This document shows, in pieces, positions 53,665-63,516 of a stretch of DNA of 64,000 bases (position 1 is its first letter; each line of letters starts with the position of its first letter). The position numbers and the translations under genes were made by a program. Source of the DNA: Methylocystis echinoides. GTDB taxonomy: Bacteria > Pseudomonadota > Alphaproteobacteria > Rhizobiales > Beijerinckiaceae. Location of the stretch: contig NZ_CP156084.1 of assembly GCF_040687965.1 (NCBI RefSeq), forward strand, positions 2,666,501 to 2,730,500, given 5' to 3'. A model generated the notes under the pieces. The model searched no databases. It saw only the letters and a list, made by a program, of their open reading frames with translations, and was not told where the DNA came from.

Positions 53665-56352
53665 TTGCGCAGACTGACGCTTTTTCTGATTCTGTTCCTT
53701 GGCGCGCTGATCTCGCTCGACGCTCGCGCCGACGAGGCGCCGACTACGCTCGAGCAGGTCAATTCGAGGCTCGATCGCTCGCGCGCCGCGCTCGATGAAA
53801 TTCATAAGAGCCTCGAAGACAATAACCTCTCGGACCGAGCGTTGCGCCATTTGCGCGACCGTCTCGAGCCGATGCGGCGGGAGCTCGAAGAATCGATCGA
53901 CCTGCTCACCCCGCGCCTCTCCGCCGTCGAAGCGCGGCTCAAGGAGCTGGCCCCGGCGGCGAACAAGCCGGCCGAGCAGCCCGCGCCGGCTCTGGCCGCG
54001 CCGGCGGCGGCGCCGACGCCCCAGGCTCCGCAGAAGGCCGCGCCGCTGCCGCCGACGCGGCCCGCCGCGGCGAAGCCGCAGACGAAGCCCGACGCCGCCA
54101 AGGCGCAGCCCCCGCCAGCGCCGCCGCCGCAGGCCCCGGCGGCCGAATCGCAGCCGGGGTCGGCCGAGGCCAGCGCCAGCGCCGAGCTCGTCGAGCAACG
54201 CAAGGTCTTCGACGAAATCGACGCCACGCTCAAGCGCGCCCGCGCCATGCTGCTCGAGACGCGTCAGCTCTCCGTCGTCATTGTCGCCCGCCAGCGGGCG
54301 CTTTTCGCGCGGACGCTCTTCCTGCGCACGAACGGGCTGTTCTCGGTCGATCTGTGGCGCGCGGCGCTCGCCGACGCGCCGGACGTCCTGTCCGACGGCG
54401 CGTCGTTCCTGTCCGACCGTTTCGCCAATTTCGCCAGTCGGCTCGAAAGCCGGCGGGCGGAGTTCCTGGCCGTGGCGCTGGCGATTCTTCTCGCTTTGCC
54501 GCCCGCTGTTTTTCTGGCGCGGCGGGTGCTCACCCGCAATCATTCCGGGCAATCGCCCTCGCCGCTGCGTCGCGCGGCCGGGGCGGGGTGGACGGCGATC
54601 GTCGCCGCCGCCGTTCCCGTCGGCGCGGCCGCCGCTCTGGGCGCCGCGCTGGAGGGGTTCGATCTTCTCGACGCGGCGGCTGAGCCGATCTGGCGAAGCA
54701 TCTTCGACGGCGTCGCCCGCATCGCCTTCGTCTATGGCGCGGCGCGCGCCGTTTTCGCTCCAAACCAGCCGGCCTGGCGCGTCATCGATCCGGGCGACAG
54801 GCTGGCGAGGCTGTTCGTGTGGCTACTGACCGCCGCCGCCGTCGTCCTGTCGTTGACCCGCTTCGCCGAGCACATCGCCGAAGTCGTGCAGGCGAGCCTG
54901 CCGGTCGTCGTGGTGACGCGCGGCGTCGGGGTGATGCTGGTCGCGTCGCTGCAGCTCGTCGCCGTCGTCTCCTTGTCGCCGCGTCGGGCGACGGCGGCGG
55001 GAGAGCCGGGCGTGACGCACGAGGGCCGCGATTGGCTCGCCGTCACGCGCCTCTTCGGCGCGCTGGGCCTGATGGTCATCGTGGGCGCCTGCGCCCTCGG
55101 CTATGTCACCTTCGCCAATTTCGTGATCTTTCAGACCGCCTGGACGGCGACCGTCGCCTTTGCGCTCTATGTCGTGGTGGTGCTGTCGGCGGGCGGCGTC
55201 GAACACGCGTTCTCCGAAAAGGGCATTCTCGGCCGCACGCTCATCTACGGGCTCGGCGTGCGGCGGGAGCAGCTGGCGCCGATCGGGGTCTTGCTCTCGG
55301 GCGTAGTCACGATCCTCGCCTGGGGCGTCGCGGCGCTCGTCGCCCTCGCCCCCTTCGGTTATGAATCCGACGACCTTGTGGCCACCATTCGCTCGGGCTT
55401 CTTCTCCTTCAAGGTCGGCGACGTCACCATCTCGCTGTCGTCGGCCGTCGCCGCGATCGGCCTGTTTCTCGTTGTGCTGGCGGCCGCCCAGGGGCTGCGC
55501 CGCTGGCTGGACACGCGCGTCCTGCCGCTGACCCGGCTCGATGTCGGGCTTCGCAGTTCGATCAACGCCACGCTCGGCTATCTCGGGGTCATCGCCGCCG
55601 CCATGGTCGCGATGTCGAGCCTGGGCATTGGCCTGGAGCGGCTCGCGATCGTCGCCGGCGCGCTGTCGGTCGGCATCGGCTTCGGCCTGCAGTCGATCGT
55701 GGGCAATTTCGTCTCCGGCCTCATCCTGCTCTGGGAGCGCGCCATTAGGGTCGGCGACTGGGTCGTCGTCGGCGACGAGCAGGGCTATGTGAAGCGGATC
55801 AATGTGCGCTCCACGGAGATCGAGACCTTCGACCGCGCCACCATGATCGTGCCGAACTCGAACCTCGTCAGCGGCGTCGTGAAGAATTGGCTGCGCGGCG
55901 ATAAGGTCGGGCGCATCAAAGTGGCGTTGTCGCCGCATCCCGGCGTCGATCCCGAACAGATGCGCGACATCATGCTCGCCGCCGCCCGGGCGCAGGAGGA
56001 CGTGCTGCGCATACCGGCCCCGCAGGTGATGTTCCTCGGCATGGAGGCGTCGAACTTCAAATTCGAGCTCTGGTGCTATGTCGCCGACGTCGAGAAATCG
56101 TCGCGCGTGCGCAGCGACCTGCATTTCGATCTGCACCGGCGGCTCTCCGAAGCGGGCATTAAAATGGCGGCGACGGCGGAGCCGGCCAGGACCGTCCTGC
56201 AGCTTCCCGAGCTCGACAAGCTCGCCGCCGCCGCCGCGGCCAGCGCGCTCGCCATCGAGAGCGGAATCGTGCAGCTCGCCTCGCCGGACGACTCTTCGGC
56301 GGAGGAGGCGCGGAGAAAGCCGGCAGAGGCGGAGGTCAGGGAGGAAGTTTGA
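53665..56352 (+). CDS. Large MscS-family mechanosensitive channel
   Basis: The product of about 895 residues is a multi-domain small-conductance channel. It has a signal peptide (about 1-23), a periplasmic coiled-coil segment with a DUF3772-like character (about 24-270) broken by a long Ala/Pro-rich linker (about 105-165), eight or more membrane helices (about 270-640) and the MscS core: pore helix GALSVGIGFGLQSIVGNFVSG (about 665-685), then the beta domain ERAIRVGDWVVVGDEQGYVKRI. Such channels open under membrane tension to release solutes. The start is taken as TTG 53665, seven bases after GGAGA, which places the signal peptide correctly. Its stop overlaps the next gene. Confidence 0.92.
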   Translation: MRRLTLFLILFLGALISLDARADEAPTTLEQVNSRLDRSRAALDEIHKSLEDNNLSDRALRHLRDRLEPMRRELEESIDLLTPRLSAVEARLKELAPAANKPAEQPAPALAAPAAAPTPQAPQKAAPLPPTRPAAAKPQTKPDAAKAQPPPAPPPQAPAAESQPGSAEASASAELVEQRKVFDEIDATLKRARAMLLETRQLSVVIVARQRALFARTLFLRTNGLFSVDLWRAALADAPDVLSDGASFLSDRFANFASRLESRRAEFLAVALAILLALPPAVFLARRVLTRNHSGQSPSPLRRAAGAGWTAIVAAAVPVGAAAALGAALEGFDLLDAAAEPIWRSIFDGVARIAFVYGAARAVFAPNQPAWRVIDPGDRLARLFVWLLTAAAVVLSLTRFAEHIAEVVQASLPVVVVTRGVGVMLVASLQLVAVVSLSPRRATAAGEPGVTHEGRDWLAVTRLFGALGLMVIVGACALGYVTFANFVIFQTAWTATVAFALYVVVVLSAGGVEHAFSEKGILGRTLIYGLGVRREQLAPIGVLLSGVVTILAWGVAALVALAPFGYESDDLVATIRSGFFSFKVGDVTISLSSAVAAIGLFLVVLAAAQGLRRWLDTRVLPLTRLDVGLRSSINATLGYLGVIAAAMVAMSSLGIGLERLAIVAGALSVGIGFGLQSIVGNFVSGLILLWERAIRVGDWVVVGDEQGYVKRINVRSTEIETFDRATMIVPNSNLVSGVVKNWLRGDKVGRIKVALSPHPGVDPEQMRDIMLAAARAQEDVLRIPAPQVMFLGMEASNFKFELWCYVADVEKSSRVRSDLHFDLHRRLSEAGIKMAATAEPARTVLQLPELDKLAAAAAASALAIESGIVQLASPDDSSAEEARRKPAEAEVREEV

Positions 56353-56654
56353 TCGCTTCACGACCGGTCGCAGCCCTTGTGGCGGCGCTGGCGTGCGTCG
56401 CCGGCGCCGACCTTGGGCGCGACCAGCCCTATGCGAATTATTCATGCGGGGACGGGCAGAAGCTGACGGTCATCAACGAGCGCGGCGGGACGGTTCTCGT
56501 CATGACCGGCGGCGGCGCCGTGAGATTAAGGAAGCGCGGCGCCTCTTATGCGTCCGCCGGCGGAGAGCTGCGCGGCGACGGCGGCGTCGTGACGTTCCGC
56601 ATGGCGGGCCGGGCGGCCACGAGCTGTCGCCTGGTCGAACGCGGCCGGCCCTGA
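56349..56654 (+). CDS. MliC-like lysozyme inhibitor
   Basis: The 101-residue product has a signal-peptide-like N-terminus (about 1-20) and a single MliC-type beta domain with YSCGDGQKLTVI, ASYASAGGELRGDGG and a second cysteine near the end (SCRLVE). MliC proteins block c-type lysozymes by inserting a conserved loop into the active site. The TTG start overlaps the stop codon of the channel gene (TTGA) and is preceded by GGGAGGAAG, so the two are probably translated together. The sequence is divergent, so the assignment is moderate. Confidence 0.7.
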   Translation: MIASRPVAALVAALACVAGADLGRDQPYANYSCGDGQKLTVINERGGTVLVMTGGGAVRLRKRGASYASAGGELRGDGGVVTFRMAGRAATSCRLVERGRP

Positions 56655-56787
56655 TCTCGAGCGAGGGGGCGCGCCGTGGCCGAAAACGGGCGGGACGACG
56701 GCGTTCCTGGCGTTCGTCCTTATTTCCCCGGCGCGGCGCGCGTGTTAGAGGGGCGCTCCCGAAGCTTCTCAGGATATCCCCCGCCAA

Positions 56788-58206
56788 ATGCCGCAGGTCG
56801 TCACCCGTTTCGCGCCGTCCCCCACCGGTTTTCTGCATATCGGCGGGGCGCGCACCGCGCTGTTCAACTGGCTTTACGCCAAGCGCCACGGCGGGCGGAT
56901 GATGCTGCGCATCGAGGACACCGACCGCGAGCGCTCTACCCAGGCCGCGATCGACGCGATTATCGACGGGATGAAATGGCTCGGCCTCGATTGGGACGGG
57001 GAGATTGTCTACCAGTTCTCGCGCGCCCCGCGGCATCGCGAGGTGGCCGAGGCGCTTCTCGCCCAGGGCAAGGCCTATCGCTGCTACGCCACCGCGCAGG
57101 AGCTCGAGGAGATGCGGGAGCTCGCCCGCGCCGAGAAACGCCCGCCGCGTTACGACGGCCGCTGGCGCGACCGCGATCCCGCCGAGGCGCCGAGCGGCGC
57201 TCCATTCGTCGTCCGGTTGAAATCGCCGCTCGACGGGGAGACGGTGATCGAGGACGCCGTGCAGGGCAAGGTGGTCTTCCCCAACAAGGACATCGACGAT
57301 TTCGTGCTGCTGCGCTCCGACGGAACGCCGACCTATATGCTGGCCGTCGTCGTCGACGATCACGACATGGGCGTGACCCAGATCATCCGCGGCGACGACC
57401 ATCTCACCAATGCGGCGCGTCAAAAACACATCTACGAGGCCATGGGCTGGGAGACGCCGGCCTTCGCGCATATTCCGCTCATCCACGGGCCGGACGGCGC
57501 CAAGCTCTCGAAGCGACATGGCGCGCTCGGCGTCGACGCCTATCGCGCCATGGGCTATCTGCCGGCGGCGCTGCGCAATTATCTCGTGCGCCTCGGCTGG
57601 AGCCAGGGCGACAAGGAATTCTTTGCTCTCCCGGAGATGATCGCGGCTTTCGACCTCGCCCAGGTGCATCGCTCGCCCGCGCGCTTCGATTTCGCCAAGC
57701 TCGAAAACATGAACGGGCATTACCTCCGCGACACGCCCGAGGACGAATTGTTTTCAATCCTTCTCGACACGCTGCCGTATCTCGACGGCGGCGGCGCTGT
57801 GCTGGCGGCGCTCGACGAGAGGAAGCGCGCGCAGCTGCGCGCCGCGCTGCCGGGATTGAAGGCGCGCGCCAAGACGCTCAACGAACTCGTCGACGGCGCC
57901 GCTTTCCTCTTCGTCAAACGCCCGCTGCCGCTCGACGACAAGGCCGCAAAGCTGCTGTCGCCCGAGGCGAAGGCGCGGCTCGGCGCGCTCGGCCCGAAGC
58001 TCGCCGCGCTGCCCGACTGGACAGCGGCGACGACCGAAGCCGTGGTGCGCGATCTCTCGGTGGAGCAAGGCGTCAAGCTCGGCGATCTCGCCCAGCCTTT
58101 GCGCGCGGCGCTGACCGGCCGCTCGACCTCGCCCGGCATTTTCGACGTGCTCGAAATCCTTGGACGCGAAGAGAGTCTCGGGCGTATCGCGGACCAGTCG
58201 GCCTGA
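56788..58206 (+). CDS. gltX: Glutamate--tRNA ligase
   Basis: The 472-residue protein is a class I glutamyl-tRNA synthetase. The HIGH-type motif appears as [19 protein letters not shown] (about residues 9-27) and the KMSKS motif as [10 protein letters not shown] (about 238-247). The C-terminal anticodon-binding domain is complete. Alphaproteobacteria often have two such enzymes, one of which charges tRNA-Gln with Glu; which type this is cannot be told by eye. It precedes gltA, a common order in this class. Confidence 0.97.
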   Translation: MPQVVTRFAPSPTGFLHIGGARTALFNWLYAKRHGGRMMLRIEDTDRERSTQAAIDAIIDGMKWLGLDWDGEIVYQFSRAPRHREVAEALLAQGKAYRCYATAQELEEMRELARAEKRPPRYDGRWRDRDPAEAPSGAPFVVRLKSPLDGETVIEDAVQGKVVFPNKDIDDFVLLRSDGTPTYMLAVVVDDHDMGVTQIIRGDDHLTNAARQKHIYEAMGWETPAFAHIPLIHGPDGAKLSKRHGALGVDAYRAMGYLPAALRNYLVRLGWSQGDKEFFALPEMIAAFDLAQVHRSPARFDFAKLENMNGHYLRDTPEDELFSILLDTLPYLDGGGAVLAALDERKRAQLRAALPGLKARAKTLNELVDGAAFLFVKRPLPLDDKAAKLLSPEAKARLGALGPKLAALPDWTAATTEAVVRDLSVEQGVKLGDLAQPLRAALTGRSTSPGIFDVLEILGREESLGRIADQSA

Positions 58207-58258
58207 GCCAGACGCCTTGCACTGGCTTAACTATCGGCGTTCGGCAGTCTTTTGAAGC

Positions 58259-58286
58259 TTGACAGACTTCGCGGTTGCGATAGCTT
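58259..58286 (+). promoter_or_regulatory. Possible gltA promoter
   Basis: A perfect -35 TTGACA (58259-58264) is followed after 16 bp by a poor -10, TAGCTT (58281-58286). It lies about 145 bp before the gltA start in a 225-base region with no other recognisable element. Confidence 0.35.
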
Positions 58287-58431
58287 TTTGCAGTGCACAA
58301 GACGGCGCACGCCGCCCGATATGTGCATAATTCCAGGCCTGCCAGCGTAGCGACGCATTTCTGGTTAAGCGTTGTCCGGGCTGGGCCGGCGCCGTCGATT
58401 CGCGCGCCCGGGCCGACAAACGAGGTGCGCA

Positions 58432-59718
58432 ATGGCCGATAACAAAGGTTCCTTTACGATTGGCGGCAAGGAGATAGACCTTCCCGTAAAAGAAGGGACG
58501 ATGGGGCCGTCCGTCGTGGACATCCGCAATCTCTACTCAGAGACCGAGATGTTCACCTTCGACCCTGGCTTTACCTCAACGGCTTCCTGCGAATCGAAGA
58601 TCACCTTCATCGACGGCGACGCGGGCGTGCTGCTCTATCGCGGCTATCCGATCGAACAACTCGCCGAGCACGGCGATTTTCTCGAGACCTGCTATCTGCT
58701 GCTGTACGGCGAGCTGCCCTCTGCGGCGGAAAAGGCCAATTTCGATTATCGCATCACGCGCCACACCATGGTGCATGAGCAGATGGCGCGCTTCTTCCAG
58801 GGCTTCCGCCGCGACGCGCATCCGATGGCGGTGATGGTGGCTTCGGTCGGCGCGCTTTCGGCCTTCTATCACGACTCGACCAATATCGCCGACCCCGTGC
58901 AGCGCATGGTGGCCTCGACGCGCATGATCGCCAAGATCCCGACGCTCGCGGCCATGGCCTATAAATACTCGATCGGCCAGCCCTTCGTTTATCCGAAGAA
59001 CGATCTCGATTACACCTCGAACTTCCTGCGCATGTGCTTCGCCGTGCCTTGCGAGGAATACAAGGTCAATCCGGTTCTCTCCCGGGCGCTGGACCGCATC
59101 TTCATCCTGCACGCCGACCATGAGCAGAACGCCTCGACCTCGACGGTTCGGCTTTCGGGCTCGTCGGGCGCCAATCCCTTCGCCTGTATCGCCGCCGGCA
59201 TCGCCTCGCTGTGGGGGCCGGCGCATGGCGGCGCCAATGAGGCGGTGCTGAAAATGCTGGCCGAGATCGGCACGCCGGACCGCATTCCGCAGTTCATCGC
59301 CCGCGCCAAGGACAAGAACGATCCGTTCCGGCTGATGGGCTTCGGCCATCGGGTTTACAAAAACTACGACCCGCGCGCCAAAATCATGCAGCGCACGACC
59401 CGCGAGGTCTTGAACGAGCTTGGCGTGAAGGACGATCTGCTGGACGTCGCGCTCGAGCTCGAGCGCATCGCGCTGTCGGACGATTATTTCATCGAGAAGA
59501 AGCTTTATCCCAATATCGACTTCTACTCGGGCATCACCTTGAAGGCGATGAACTTCCCGGTCGCCATGTTCACCGTGCTCTTCGCTGTGGCGCGCACGGT
59601 CGGCTGGATCGCCCAGTGGAAGGAGATGATCGAGGATTCGGGCTCCAAGATCGGCCGGCCGCGCCAGCTCTACACCGGCGAGAAGCGGCGCGACTATGTG
59701 CCGATGTCCAAGCGGTAA
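58432..59718 (+). CDS. gltA: Citrate synthase
   Basis: The 428-residue protein is a type II (hexameric, NADH-sensitive type) citrate synthase, which joins acetyl-CoA and oxaloacetate at the entry to the TCA cycle. Catalytic histidines and Asp are in [22 protein letters not shown] and [16 protein letters not shown]. The N-terminal beta domain with [32 protein letters not shown] is typical of the proteobacterial type. The ATG at 58432 follows GAGG with eight bases between. Confidence 0.97.
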   Translation: MADNKGSFTIGGKEIDLPVKEGTMGPSVVDIRNLYSETEMFTFDPGFTSTASCESKITFIDGDAGVLLYRGYPIEQLAEHGDFLETCYLLLYGELPSAAEKANFDYRITRHTMVHEQMARFFQGFRRDAHPMAVMVASVGALSAFYHDSTNIADPVQRMVASTRMIAKIPTLAAMAYKYSIGQPFVYPKNDLDYTSNFLRMCFAVPCEEYKVNPVLSRALDRIFILHADHEQNASTSTVRLSGSSGANPFACIAAGIASLWGPAHGGANEAVLKMLAEIGTPDRIPQFIARAKDKNDPFRLMGFGHRVYKNYDPRAKIMQRTTREVLNELGVKDDLLDVALELERIALSDDYFIEKKLYPNIDFYSGITLKAMNFPVAMFTVLFAVARTVGWIAQWKEMIEDSGSKIGRPRQLYTGEKRRDYVPMSKR

Positions 59719-59740
59719 CGGCAGGCGTCGACGCGGCGCG

Positions 59741-59760
59741 GCGGAGAAGCGCTTCTCCGC
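59741..59760. repeat. 20-bp perfect palindrome after gltA
   Basis: GCGGAGAAGCGCTTCTCCGC is a perfect palindrome 22 bases downstream of the gltA stop and 28 bases before the YcjX gene. In RNA it can fold into an eight-base-pair stem. No T run follows, so it may be a weak or rho-assisted stop, or a binding site. Confidence 0.55.
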
Positions 59761-59788
59761 TCTCCCAAAACGGCGGCTCATGGATTAG

Positions 59789-61318
59789 ATGAGGGGCCTG
59801 TCTCGTCTCTGTCCGGAGCCGCTTTTGTCCTCCCAATTGTCAGATATCTGGTTCGAGACGCGGGTCGCCGCGGAGAGCCTGGCCGATTTCGTGGCCGGAG
59901 CGCGATTGCGGCTCGGCGTCACCGGCCTGTCGCGCGCCGGCAAAACCGTTTTCATCACCTCCCTCGTGCACCATCTCACCCGAGCGGTGGCGGCCGGTCG
60001 CAAAGCCCACATGCCGGTCTTTCGCGCGTTGTCGGAGGGCCGCATTCTCTCGGCCCATCTCGACCCGCAGCCCGATTTCAACGTGCCGCGCTTCGCCTAT
60101 GAGGAGCATCTCGAGGCGCTCGTCAGCGGCCCCGAACGCCACTGGCCGCAGTCGACGCGGCGCATTTCGGAACTGCGCGTCTCGATCGAGTTCAATTCCA
60201 AGGCCTGGTCGCTGCGCCATATCGGACAGGAACATGCCCGGCTCGATATCGATATTGTCGATTATCCGGGCGAATGGCTGCTCGACCTGCCGCTGCTCGG
60301 GAAATCCTATGCGCAATGGTCGAAGGAGACGCTGGAGGCGGCGGGCGCCGCAGCGCGCGCGCCTATTGCGGCCGACTGGCGCGGCGCGACCGCGATGGCG
60401 AATCCAAAGGCGCGCTATTCGGAGCAGACCGCGCAGAAACTCGCGAGACTGTTCACGGATTACCTGCGCTCGGCGAAGGCGGAGCGATTTGCGCTCTCGA
60501 CCTTGCCTCCCGGCCGCTTTCTCATGCCCGGCGATCTCGAAGGCTCGCCGGCGCTCACCTTTGCGCCGCTTCCCGTCGAACCGGGCGAGGATTTGCCCTA
60601 TCGCAGTCTCGGGCGCGAGATGGAGCGCCGCTACGAGGCTTATAAGACCCACGTCGTCAAGCCCTTCTTCCGCGATCATTTTTCGAGGCTCGATCGCCAG
60701 ATCGTGCTCGTCGACGCGCTTGCGGCGCTGAACTCCGGCCCGGCGGCGGTCCGCGACCTCGAAAATGCGCTGACCGACGTGCTCAACGCCTTTCGCACCG
60801 GGCGCTCCAATCTCATCGCGCAGATTTTCCGCCCCAAGATCGACCGTATCCTCTTCGCTGCGACCAAGGCGGATCATCTCCACCATAGCTGCCACGACCG
60901 CTTGGAGGCGATCCTGCGTCATCTGACCAGCCGCGCCATCGCCCGCGCCGAAGGCGTCGGAGCGACGATCGACGTCATCGCCATGGCGGCGGTGCGCGCG
61001 ACGCGAGAGGCGATCGTTCGCCATGAGGGGGAGAAACTTTCCGCCATCGTCGGCACGCCGCTCGAAGGCGAGCGCATTGGCGACGACGTCTTCGACGGGA
61101 TTGCCGAAGGGGCGATCTTCCCTGGCGAACTCCCCGACGATCCGAAGCTCGTGTTTCGTGGCGATGCGCTGGCGCTGGACGAGGAGGAGGCGGAATACCG
61201 CTTCTTGAAGTTCCGGCCGCCCGTCGCAAAGATGGGCAAGGATCGCGAGCCGCTGCCCCTCCCGCATATTCGTCTCGACCGAGCGATGGAGTTTCTGTTG
61301 GGCGACAAGCTCGCCTGA
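59789..61318 (+). CDS. YcjX-family P-loop protein
   Basis: The 509-residue protein belongs to the YcjX family (DUF463) of P-loop NTPases. Walker A is LGVTGLSRAGKTVF (about residues 42-55) and the region LDIDIVDYPGEWLLDLPLLGKSYAQW (about 151-176) corresponds to the switch/Walker B part. In E. coli ycjX lies with ycjF in the phage-shock neighbourhood; the biochemical role is unknown. Here no ycjF-like gene follows. ATG 59789 is chosen; a TTG at 59825 would also fit. Confidence 0.88.
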   Translation: MRGLSRLCPEPLLSSQLSDIWFETRVAAESLADFVAGARLRLGVTGLSRAGKTVFITSLVHHLTRAVAAGRKAHMPVFRALSEGRILSAHLDPQPDFNVPRFAYEEHLEALVSGPERHWPQSTRRISELRVSIEFNSKAWSLRHIGQEHARLDIDIVDYPGEWLLDLPLLGKSYAQWSKETLEAAGAAARAPIAADWRGATAMANPKARYSEQTAQKLARLFTDYLRSAKAERFALSTLPPGRFLMPGDLEGSPALTFAPLPVEPGEDLPYRSLGREMERRYEAYKTHVVKPFFRDHFSRLDRQIVLVDALAALNSGPAAVRDLENALTDVLNAFRTGRSNLIAQIFRPKIDRILFAATKADHLHHSCHDRLEAILRHLTSRAIARAEGVGATIDVIAMAAVRATREAIVRHEGEKLSAIVGTPLEGERIGDDVFDGIAEGAIFPGELPDDPKLVFRGDALALDEEEAEYRFLKFRPPVAKMGKDREPLPLPHIRLDRAMEFLLGDKLA

Positions 61319-61356
61319 CCGCTCACGTCGCGGGTCGGTTATCCCTTCAGCATAAA

Positions 61357-61383
61357 GACCGACGGGCGCGAAGTCCGTCGGTC
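61357..61383 (-). terminator. Hairpin between YcjX and the fix operon
   Basis: A perfect 9-bp stem (61357-61365 with 61375-61383) with a nine-base loop lies between the convergent genes. In the minus-strand message it is followed by UUUAUG, a weak U run, so it is a probable end for the fix transcript. Confidence 0.55.
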
Positions 61384-61411
61384 CAGCGACAGGGGCGACT
61401 CGTCGGGTTGC

Positions 61412-61777
61412 TTATGCGCCGCCCGGCTCGCCCGTGAATTTCACCAGAATGTCCTGGTCGCGCACAATGTACTGACAGGCGAGACGATACTTCGGCGCAA
61501 TATCGTCGACCTCGGCGAGACGGATCTCGTCACTGGTGATCTTGCCGAGCGACTTCAACTGCGTCTTCTCCTTCTCGGTGAGCGCGGAGCCCATCGTCTT
61601 GCCGGAAAGCGTCACCACCTCGATGAGGCAGGAGCCGCATTCGCCGTCGCGACAATCGTGCGGGATCGGGATTTTATGAGCGTCCGCGACGGCGAGAATG
61701 CTCGCCGTGTCGCCGGCGACCGCATAGACGGTGACATTCCTATGCAATAGCGGCGACTGGAAAGTGACGTTGGGCAT
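61412..61777 (-). CDS. 2Fe-2S ferredoxin
   Basis: The 121-residue protein is a plant-type 2Fe-2S ferredoxin: CRDGECGSCLIEV (about residues 42-54) gives three of the four cluster cysteines and LACQY (about 98-102) the fourth. It follows fixX by nine bases with GAGAGGAAAC before the ATG, so it should be made together with FixABCX. A likely job is to carry electrons between FixABCX and nitrogenase or its assembly system; this is inferred from position. Confidence 0.9.
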   Translation of the reverse strand: MPNVTFQSPLLHRNVTVYAVAGDTASILAVADAHKIPIPHDCRDGECGSCLIEVVTLSGKTMGSALTEKEKTQLKSLGKITSDEIRLAEVDDIAPKYRLACQYIVRDQDILVKFTGEPGGA

Positions 61778-61786
61778 AGTTTCCTC

Positions 61787-62077
61787 TCAGCCAAATTTGA
61801 ACAGCACGCCGAAACCGCCGCGCGGGTAGTTCCAGGTGATGTCGCCAGACGCTTCACACAGCACCCGACACGTGCCGCATTCGAGACAGCCGTCCGGCGT
61901 GATCTCCACCTGTCCCGAACTCGTTTCAGAGTAGCAGCCCGCCGGACAGATACGAGTCATGGCGAGCAGATTCTCGGAAGGCTTGTCATGCGGACGAATG
62001 GCGATGTGCGGCTTGCCCGCGTCCACGATGTAGCGGTTTTGGTAAAGTTTCTCTTCAACTCGGGCTGCCAAGGACAT
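61787..62077 (-). CDS. fixX: Ferredoxin-like protein FixX
   Basis: The 96-residue protein is FixX, the ferredoxin-like partner of the FixABC electron-bifurcating complex. It has the cysteine pattern CPAGCYSE and [12 protein letters not shown] (about residues 44-83), expected to hold a 4Fe-4S cluster, and the tail [15 protein letters not shown] typical of the family. AGGAGA lies seven bases before the ATG. It receives electrons from FixC. Confidence 0.96.
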   Translation of the reverse strand: MSLAARVEEKLYQNRYIVDAGKPHIAIRPHDKPSENLLAMTRICPAGCYSETSSGQVEITPDGCLECGTCRVLCEASGDITWNYPRGGFGVLFKFG

Positions 62078-62125
62078 GGGATTTCTCCTGTCGCTTCGTT
62101 CTTTCTGCTGTTACGCAAGAACAGC

Positions 62126-62162
62126 GCCAACTCATTGCCAACTCATCGCCAACTCATCGCCA
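62126..62162. repeat. Three tandem 11-bp repeats across the fixC stop codon
   Basis: The unit GCCAACTCATY occurs three times in a row (62126-62136, 62137-62147, 62148-62158), followed by a partial GCCA. The fixC stop codon (62154-62156, TGA on the minus strand) lies in the unit nearest the gene, and each unit repeats the same in-phase TGA. The array fills much of the fixC-fixX gap. Confidence 0.8.
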
Positions 62163-63461
62163 TGCGCGCGCCAACTTCCAGGCGTCGCCAAACAGGCCGG
62201 TCCATTTGCGCTCCTTGACGAACGAGGCGATGGTGGCCTTTTCCTTGTCGATCTTGGGCGTGCCGTCGACGCGCAGGAAGTTCTCCATCGCTTTGGAGAC
62301 GAGCTGCGGATAGGCCAGGAAGTAGTTTTGCGAGTTGGCGTGCAGAAGCGCCGGCATATCCTTGTATTTCTTGAGATCCTTCATCACGAAGCTGTCGTCG
62401 AGCAGCTTTTTGTAAAGCGCCAGATTCTGCTTCGACATCGCGTCCTTGCGCGACTTGATCTGGAAGATCGCCTCGCCCGCGAGCCGCCCTGAGGTCAGCG
62501 CGAGGTTCGACCCTTCACGGTGGATGGCGTTGTTGAGCTGCGCGGCGTCGCCGCAAACCACCCAACCATCGCCGAAAAGCTCCGGAATTGTCTTATATCC
62601 GCCCTCCGGGATGAGATGGGCGGCGTATTCCTTCACTTCCGAGCCTTCGAGCAGCGGCTTGATGGACGGATGGTTCTTGAACATCTCCAATAGGCCGTAA
62701 GGCGTGTCATTGTTCGTCGCAAAGTCGGAAACCAGACAACCCATGCCGACGGACACGCTCTCCTTGTTGGTGTAGACGAAGCCCATGCCCGTCATGCCCT
62801 TGGAGATGACGCCCGCGGCTTCAATGACGACGCCCTCGTCGCCGTGGAGATTGAAGCGCGCTTCGATCGTCTCGCGCGGCAGGAAGTGCATTTCCTTCAC
62901 GGCCAGCGCGACATGCTCCGGCTTGGGGGTCGCGCGCAGGCCGGCGCGCGCGCCGAGCAGGCCGTTGACGCCCTCGCACAGCACCACGACGTCGGCGAAG
63001 AGCGTGCCGCCCTTTCGATCGGTGCGCACGCCGATCACCTTGCCATAGGCGTCGGAGACAAGTTCCATCACCGTCGTCTCGCAGATGACGAGCGCGCCCT
63101 GCGACTGGACCTCTTTGGAGAACCAGCGGTCGAACTGCGAGCGGATGATCGTGTAGCGGTTGGGCTTGTCTTCGTTGAAGTCGTCGTTGCGATATTGCAG
63201 GCCGGTGTGGGAGCGGTCGCCCATCATCCAGAACCGCTGCTCGACGAGATGACGCTCGAGCGGCGCCTCCTCGCGAAAGTTCGGGATGATCTTCTCCACC
63301 ATATCGGCGTAGAGGATCGCGCCCTGGACATTCTTCGAGCCCGGATATTCGCCGCGCTCGAGTTGCAGGACCTTGAGGCCGCGAGACGCCATGGTGTGCG
63401 CCGCGGCGTTGCCGGCCATCCCGGCGCCGATCACGATCGCGTCGAACCGTTCTTCGATCAT
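62154..63461 (-). CDS. fixC: Electron transfer flavoprotein-quinone oxidoreductase FixC
   Basis: The protein of about 435 residues is FixC, a flavoprotein related to ETF-ubiquinone oxidoreductase. The N-terminal FAD motif is [19 protein letters not shown] (about residues 7-25); further landmarks are [14 protein letters not shown] and [22 protein letters not shown] (about 288-309), the second FAD contact. FixABCX bifurcates electrons from NADH to quinone and to a low-potential ferredoxin for nitrogenase. ATG 63461 has GGAGA six bases upstream; an ATG at 63473 is the alternative. Confidence 0.96.
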   Translation of the reverse strand: MIEERFDAIVIGAGMAGNAAAHTMASRGLKVLQLERGEYPGSKNVQGAILYADMVEKIIPNFREEAPLERHLVEQRFWMMGDRSHTGLQYRNDDFNEDKPNRYTIIRSQFDRWFSKEVQSQGALVICETTVMELVSDAYGKVIGVRTDRKGGTLFADVVVLCEGVNGLLGARAGLRATPKPEHVALAVKEMHFLPRETIEARFNLHGDEGVVIEAAGVISKGMTGMGFVYTNKESVSVGMGCLVSDFATNNDTPYGLLEMFKNHPSIKPLLEGSEVKEYAAHLIPEGGYKTIPELFGDGWVVCGDAAQLNNAIHREGSNLALTSGRLAGEAIFQIKSRKDAMSKQNLALYKKLLDDSFVMKDLKKYKDMPALLHANSQNYFLAYPQLVSKAMENFLRVDGTPKIDKEKATIASFVKERKWTGLFGDAWKLARAWR

Positions 63462-63516
63462 GGCAGTCTCCATTTACGTTCCGCCGGCGCCTCGCCAGGC
63501 GTTGGGATGTGTCTCA

